Origin: JAWLGW01 sp964569055
GTDB lineage: Bacteria > Planctomycetota > J058
Reading direction: 5' to 3'
NCBI GenBank assembly: GCA_964569055.1
Contig: CAZMSZ010000383.1
Coordinates: 1-7,141, forward strand
DNA: 7,141 nt
In this document: piece by piece, positions 6,999-7,141 of the stretch
How the letters are laid out: every line of letters starts with the position of its first letter
Position numbering within the stretch: position 1 is the stretch's first letter
The notes under the pieces: model-generated
Told to the model about the DNA's origin: nothing
What the model saw: the letters and a program-made list of their open reading frames with translations, nothing else
The model's database searches: none
Translations under genes and position numbers: made by a program

Positions 6999-7141
6999 AC
7001 GAGGAGCCCTCCCCGCGCTCGCGTGCGCTTTCCCCGAGGTGCGCGGCCCGCACTGCGCGCGCGCCGCCCACCGAGGCGCGCGGGCGCGGCTACCGCGCGC
7101 GGGCGCTCGAGACGGGAGCCGTGCGCAAGCCCGCGTTTAGT

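Larger units (their letters stand above)
6859..7141. other. Non-coding GC-rich region with several inverted repeats
   Basis: No convincing gene is present on either strand: the open frames here are Arg/Ala/Pro runs without family motifs. Perfect inverted repeats are CCCGCGCG/CGCGCGGG (6886-6906), GTCCGC/GCGGAC (6917-6932), CGCTCGC/GCGAGCG (6981-6998) and GCGCGG/CCGCGC (7084-7098), with loops of five, four, four and three bases. None has a T-tract. The stretch probably carries the promoter and leader of the minus-strand gene, but I cannot pick out promoter boxes. The last bases (ACTAAA on the minus strand) could include the stop codon of a gene lying beyond the edge. Confidence 0.5.

Noticed and set aside
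6859..7071. N-terminal extension of the M50-like protein to a start at 7071
   Set aside because: The 71 added residues are Arg-rich and would precede a signal peptide; GTG at 6858 has a ribosome binding site and directly begins the signal.
6169..7140. Plus-strand open frame across the M50-like gene
   Set aside because: Antisense shadow of the HExxH gene apart from the first few codons, which are discussed as the LGFP-like reading.

Overview
The window is very GC-rich throughout, with G or C at nearly every third codon position, and this produces long antisense and out-of-phase open frames that are not genes. It holds five genes, the first cut by the left edge. Two predicted lipoproteins, a SelO enzyme and possible sigma-54 promoter elements suggest a high-GC Gram-negative bacterium. 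Myxococcota or a high-GC planctomycete would fit, but this is inference and the sequence does not settle it.

Layout. (1) 1-1245, plus strand: the C-terminal half of a UvrA-family ABC ATPase of the paralogue (UvrA2/DrrC-like) type. (2) 1316-2872, plus: SelO (YdiU/UPF0061), a protein adenylyltransferase with a pseudokinase fold, with all catalytic residues and the C-terminal Cys-Ser-Ser present. (3) 2895-4097, plus, 22 bases after selO: a 400-residue composite protein with a degenerate Rossmann-like N-terminus, a CxxCxxCC (YkgJ-type) metal-binding domain and an unrecognised C-terminal domain. (4) 4098-4277: a 180-base regulatory spacer with three copies of GTCC-N5-GGAC and a possible sigma-54 promoter. 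(5) 4278-6134, plus: a 618-residue lipoprotein predicted to have an alpha/alpha-toroid (six-hairpin glycosidase-like) body with a helical insertion. (6) 6135-6240: a convergent spacer with a weak LGFP-repeat-like reading. (7) 6241-6858, minus: a 205-residue lipoprotein or membrane protein with an HExxH motif and an M50-like GP motif. (8) 6859-7141: a non-coding stretch rich in perfect inverted repeats, upstream of gene 7.

Functional links. The uvrA paralogue (DNA damage or drug tolerance), selO (redox-linked AMPylation) and the Cys-rich YkgJ-type protein are co-oriented and closely spaced, so they could be one stress-related transcription unit. The toroid lipoprotein has its own leader and probably its own promoter. 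The metalloprotease-like gene is convergent and independent. There is no CRISPR array, RNA gene, insertion sequence or recognisable defence or biosynthetic cluster. The most unusual items are the composite YkgJ protein, the repeated palindrome upstream of the toroid lipoprotein, and the SelO cysteine arrangement.
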